Under the pieces are notes generated by a model, which did no database searches, had not been told where the DNA came from, and saw nothing but the letters and a program-made list of their open reading frames with translations. Made by a program: the position numbers and the translations under genes. From Ignavibacteria bacterium (GTDB lineage Bacteria; Bacteroidota; Ignavibacteria; Tepidaquicellales; OLB5), in the NCBI GenBank assembly GCA_030835085.1, contig JAUQWQ010000225.1, forward strand, positions 1 through 39,598: a DNA stretch of 39,598 bases. Reading direction: 5' to 3'. Shown here one piece after another: positions 37,820-39,598 of the stretch (its first letter is position 1; every line of letters begins with the position of its first letter).

Positions 37820-39598
37820 TTATTTCCGCAGCCTGAACTCAACCCTGCGGTTAAGCGCCCTGCCCTCTTCGGTATCGTTTGGTGCAACGGGCTGTGACTC
37901 ACCAAATCCCTGTGAGATAATGTTAGCAGGATTAATGCCGATACTCACCAGGTAACTTACCACTGATGCAGCGCGTTTATCCGAGAGATCTTTGTTGAAA
38001 TGATCACTGCCAACATCATCAGTATGCGCGTTGATTTCAACCATTACATCGGGATTTGCATGCATGAACCTGTAAAGCAGGTTCAATGCTTCATGTGATT
38101 CATCTTTCAATTCAAATTTACCGGAATCAAAAAATATGTTCTCTATCTTAATCGCCTTGCCTGAATTTTTGAGCTCTTCAACAGATATAACGCTCATATT
38201 TGTGCTGATCTGCTCGAATGCTTTCGCTGCAGTCAGGTCAAGGTAATTTACAATTGAATAAAATCCTTTTACATCAGCGTAATAAGCGTAATACCTGCCT
38301 GTAGGCAGTGCGATGAAATATTCGCCCGTAACCGGGTCAGTTTTGGCAACGCCAACTTCTTTTTTAAGTTCAACATCTTCCCACTTGATCTGCGCTTCAA
38401 CGGGATTCCCGTTCTCATCAAGCACCTTACCGTTAATTGTAACAACATCACTTACGGGCTGGACTTCTTCGGGCAGCTCGACGTAATAAATATCCTCTTC
38501 ACCAAAACCAATATCGTTTACTGTTGAAAAATACGCCTGCTTGCCGTCTGTTGAAATTTTGAATCCCCAATCCTCATTCGGTGTGTTTATCTCTTTTCCT
38601 AAATTTACCGGTTCGCTCCAGTGTGTCCATGATGAATCATTTAGTCTCACGGATTTAAATACATCGCTTTTGCCAAGTCCCGTGTGACCATCAGATGAGA
38701 AGTACAGAGTCTTGCCATCGGGATGAAGGAACGGTGTGCGTTCGGTATAGGGAGTATTGATAAAATCACCAAGGTTAATTGCCGTTTTGCTCCAGGAACC
38801 ATCAGCTTCTTTGAGTACAACATACAGATCAGTATTACCCCAGTACATGCCGTGATGATAATCTCCTTTTGGGTGATAGTCGCCCACACCGCCGGGTCGT
38901 TCACTTGAAAAAATTATCGCCTTGCCATCTGCAGTAAGGTATGCATCAGCATCCCACCACTTGGAATTTATAGGTTCAGGGTACTGCTGAACTTCTGTAA
39001 ATCCGCTTTTGGTTTTTTCCGTGTAGAAATTATCACCGCGACCGAGCGCATTTAAGTAGTTGCCAAAGAGTACAAGTGTATTCCCGTCAGCGGAAATGCT
39101 GTTAATGTATTCATTGCTTTCGGTGTTTATCTTACCAATAAGTGGTTTGGCTATTATCCAGCGGTTATTAAGGTACTGCGAAATGAAAATATCCTCACCG
39201 CCTACGTTATCTTCCCTGTCACGGCCTGTGAAATATATTTTTTTGCCGTCAGGCGATATTACGGGGCTGTACTCTTTACCCAACGAGTTAATATTACCTC
39301 CCATATTGTAAAGCCTGATATTTTTGGCGGAATCGTTTAAAATTGAAATTATCTTATCAATTCTTTCGTCAAGTCCAAGGAATTTAAATTTATTATCTTC
39401 GTATATCTTGATAGCTTTTTTCCAGTCATGTTTAAATATTGACGGGGCAGCAAGATACTGAAGGGCAATAAAGGCATCTTCGCTTGGAGCGTAGAGTTTT
39501 ACTATATTGGCATAATACTCCGGCGACTCGCCGTCATCAACCTGAATTTTCTGGGAATTGGAATCTGTATGCAAAGCCAATAGCAAGAGGATTATTGA
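37820..39598 (-). CDS. PD40 beta-propeller/OmpA-family envelope protein, start beyond the window
   Basis: This paralogue of the next gene has the same domain order: signal region (only part is in the window, ILLLLALHTDSNSQ), TPR-like region, PD40 blades (KIYFTGRDREDNVGGEDIFISQY, TLYFSSDGHTGLGKSDVF), a CNA/regulatory-like domain (VTINGKVLDENGNPVEAQIKW) and an OmpA C-terminus (IFFDSGKFELKDESHEALNLLYRFM ... INAHTDDVGSDHFNKDLSDKRAASV ... NRRVEFRLRK). The frame is open to the last base, so the true N-terminus is outside. The pair is a tandem duplication, 43 bp apart. It is a likely outer-membrane or periplasmic structural protein. Confidence 0.9.
   Translation of the reverse strand, partial: SIILLLLALHTDSNSQKIQVDDGESPEYYANIVKLYAPSEDAFIALQYLAAPSIFKHDWKKAIKIYEDNKFKFLGLDERIDKIISILNDSAKNIRLYNMGGNINSLGKEYSPVISPDGKKIYFTGRDREDNVGGEDIFISQYLNNRWIIAKPLIGKINTESNEYINSISADGNTLVLFGNYLNALGRGDNFYTEKTKSGFTEVQQYPEPINSKWWDADAYLTADGKAIIFSSERPGGVGDYHPKGDYHHGMYWGNTDLYVVLKEADGSWSKTAINLGDFINTPYTERTPFLHPDGKTLYFSSDGHTGLGKSDVFKSVRLNDSSWTHWSEPVNLGKEINTPNEDWGFKISTDGKQAYFSTVNDIGFGEEDIYYVELPEEVQPVSDVVTINGKVLDENGNPVEAQIKWEDVELKKEVGVAKTDPVTGEYFIALPTGRYYAYYADVKGFYSIVNYLDLTAAKAFEQISTNMSVISVEELKNSGKAIKIENIFFDSGKFELKDESHEALNLLYRFMHANPDVMVEINAHTDDVGSDHFNKDLSDKRAASVVSYLVSIGINPANIISQGFGESQPVAPNDTEEGRALNRRVEFRLRK

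Noticed and set aside
1-39598. CRISPR array
   Set aside because: No regularly spaced identical repeats of 25-40 bp with unique spacers occur. The repeats found are palindromes, heptamers or single pairs.

Overview
The window looks like chromosome from an FCB-group bacterium, most likely Ignavibacteria or a close Bacteroidota/Chlorobi relative (inferred, moderate confidence). The clues are AT-rich intergenic DNA, few strong Shine-Dalgarno sites, several candidate -7 elements of the Bacteroidota form TAnnTTTG, frequent TTG/GTG starts, lipoproteins with a bare Cys lipobox, two PD40-propeller/OmpA proteins, and a pyruvoyl-dependent arginine decarboxylase. No rRNA, tRNA or CRISPR was seen.

Left arm (1-9863): a stack of small minus-strand enzymes (a DinB-fold protein cut by the window edge, a RibD/DHFR-like reductase, three VOC proteins and a GyrI-like/YjbR fusion) faces a divergent GlxA-type AraC regulator. 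The shared upstream region carries a phased set of TTGCGACA half-sites. A methyltransferase, a hotdog thioesterase, threonine aldolase, an unknown small gene, gyrA and another DinB-fold gene follow. Heptamer tandem repeats fill two of the gaps.

Integrated island (about 9946-19499): the DNA between the dinB-like gene and the 3' end of a purine nucleoside phosphorylase gene is bounded by a 15-bp direct repeat, one copy of which overlaps the phosphorylase stop codon. A second direct repeat of 17 bp sits inside each end. A tyrosine recombinase and an excisionase-like HTH gene lie at the right end. The cargo is visibly more AT-rich: unrecognised genes, an HNH endonuclease, an unrecognised protein with two internal repeats overlapping a possible phage tail/baseplate gene, and a lipoprotein. 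A 61-nt perfect three-way-junction fold lies just upstream of the first rightward cargo gene, and a structured 0.8-kb stretch without a clear gene lies mid-island. It may be a decayed prophage, a phage satellite or a small genomic island of unknown function.

Right arm (19500-39598): purine nucleoside phosphorylase, a TPR protein, an M48 lipoprotein protease, a secreted protein, VOC and DinB-fold proteins, an HXXEE membrane protein, an MBL hydrolase, smpB, tyrS, arginine decarboxylase, thiamine pyrophosphokinase, comEC, a GNAT acetyltransferase, a six-TM class III cyclase-like protein, a lipoprotein, two more DinB-fold proteins, a polytopic membrane protein with oxidase-like histidine motifs, and two tandem PD40/OmpA envelope proteins. 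Downstream of smpB, a second diverged copy of the smpB C-terminal codons sits between two REP-like palindromes. Most genes here are housekeeping or small detoxification-type genes in short operons separated by GC-rich palindromes.
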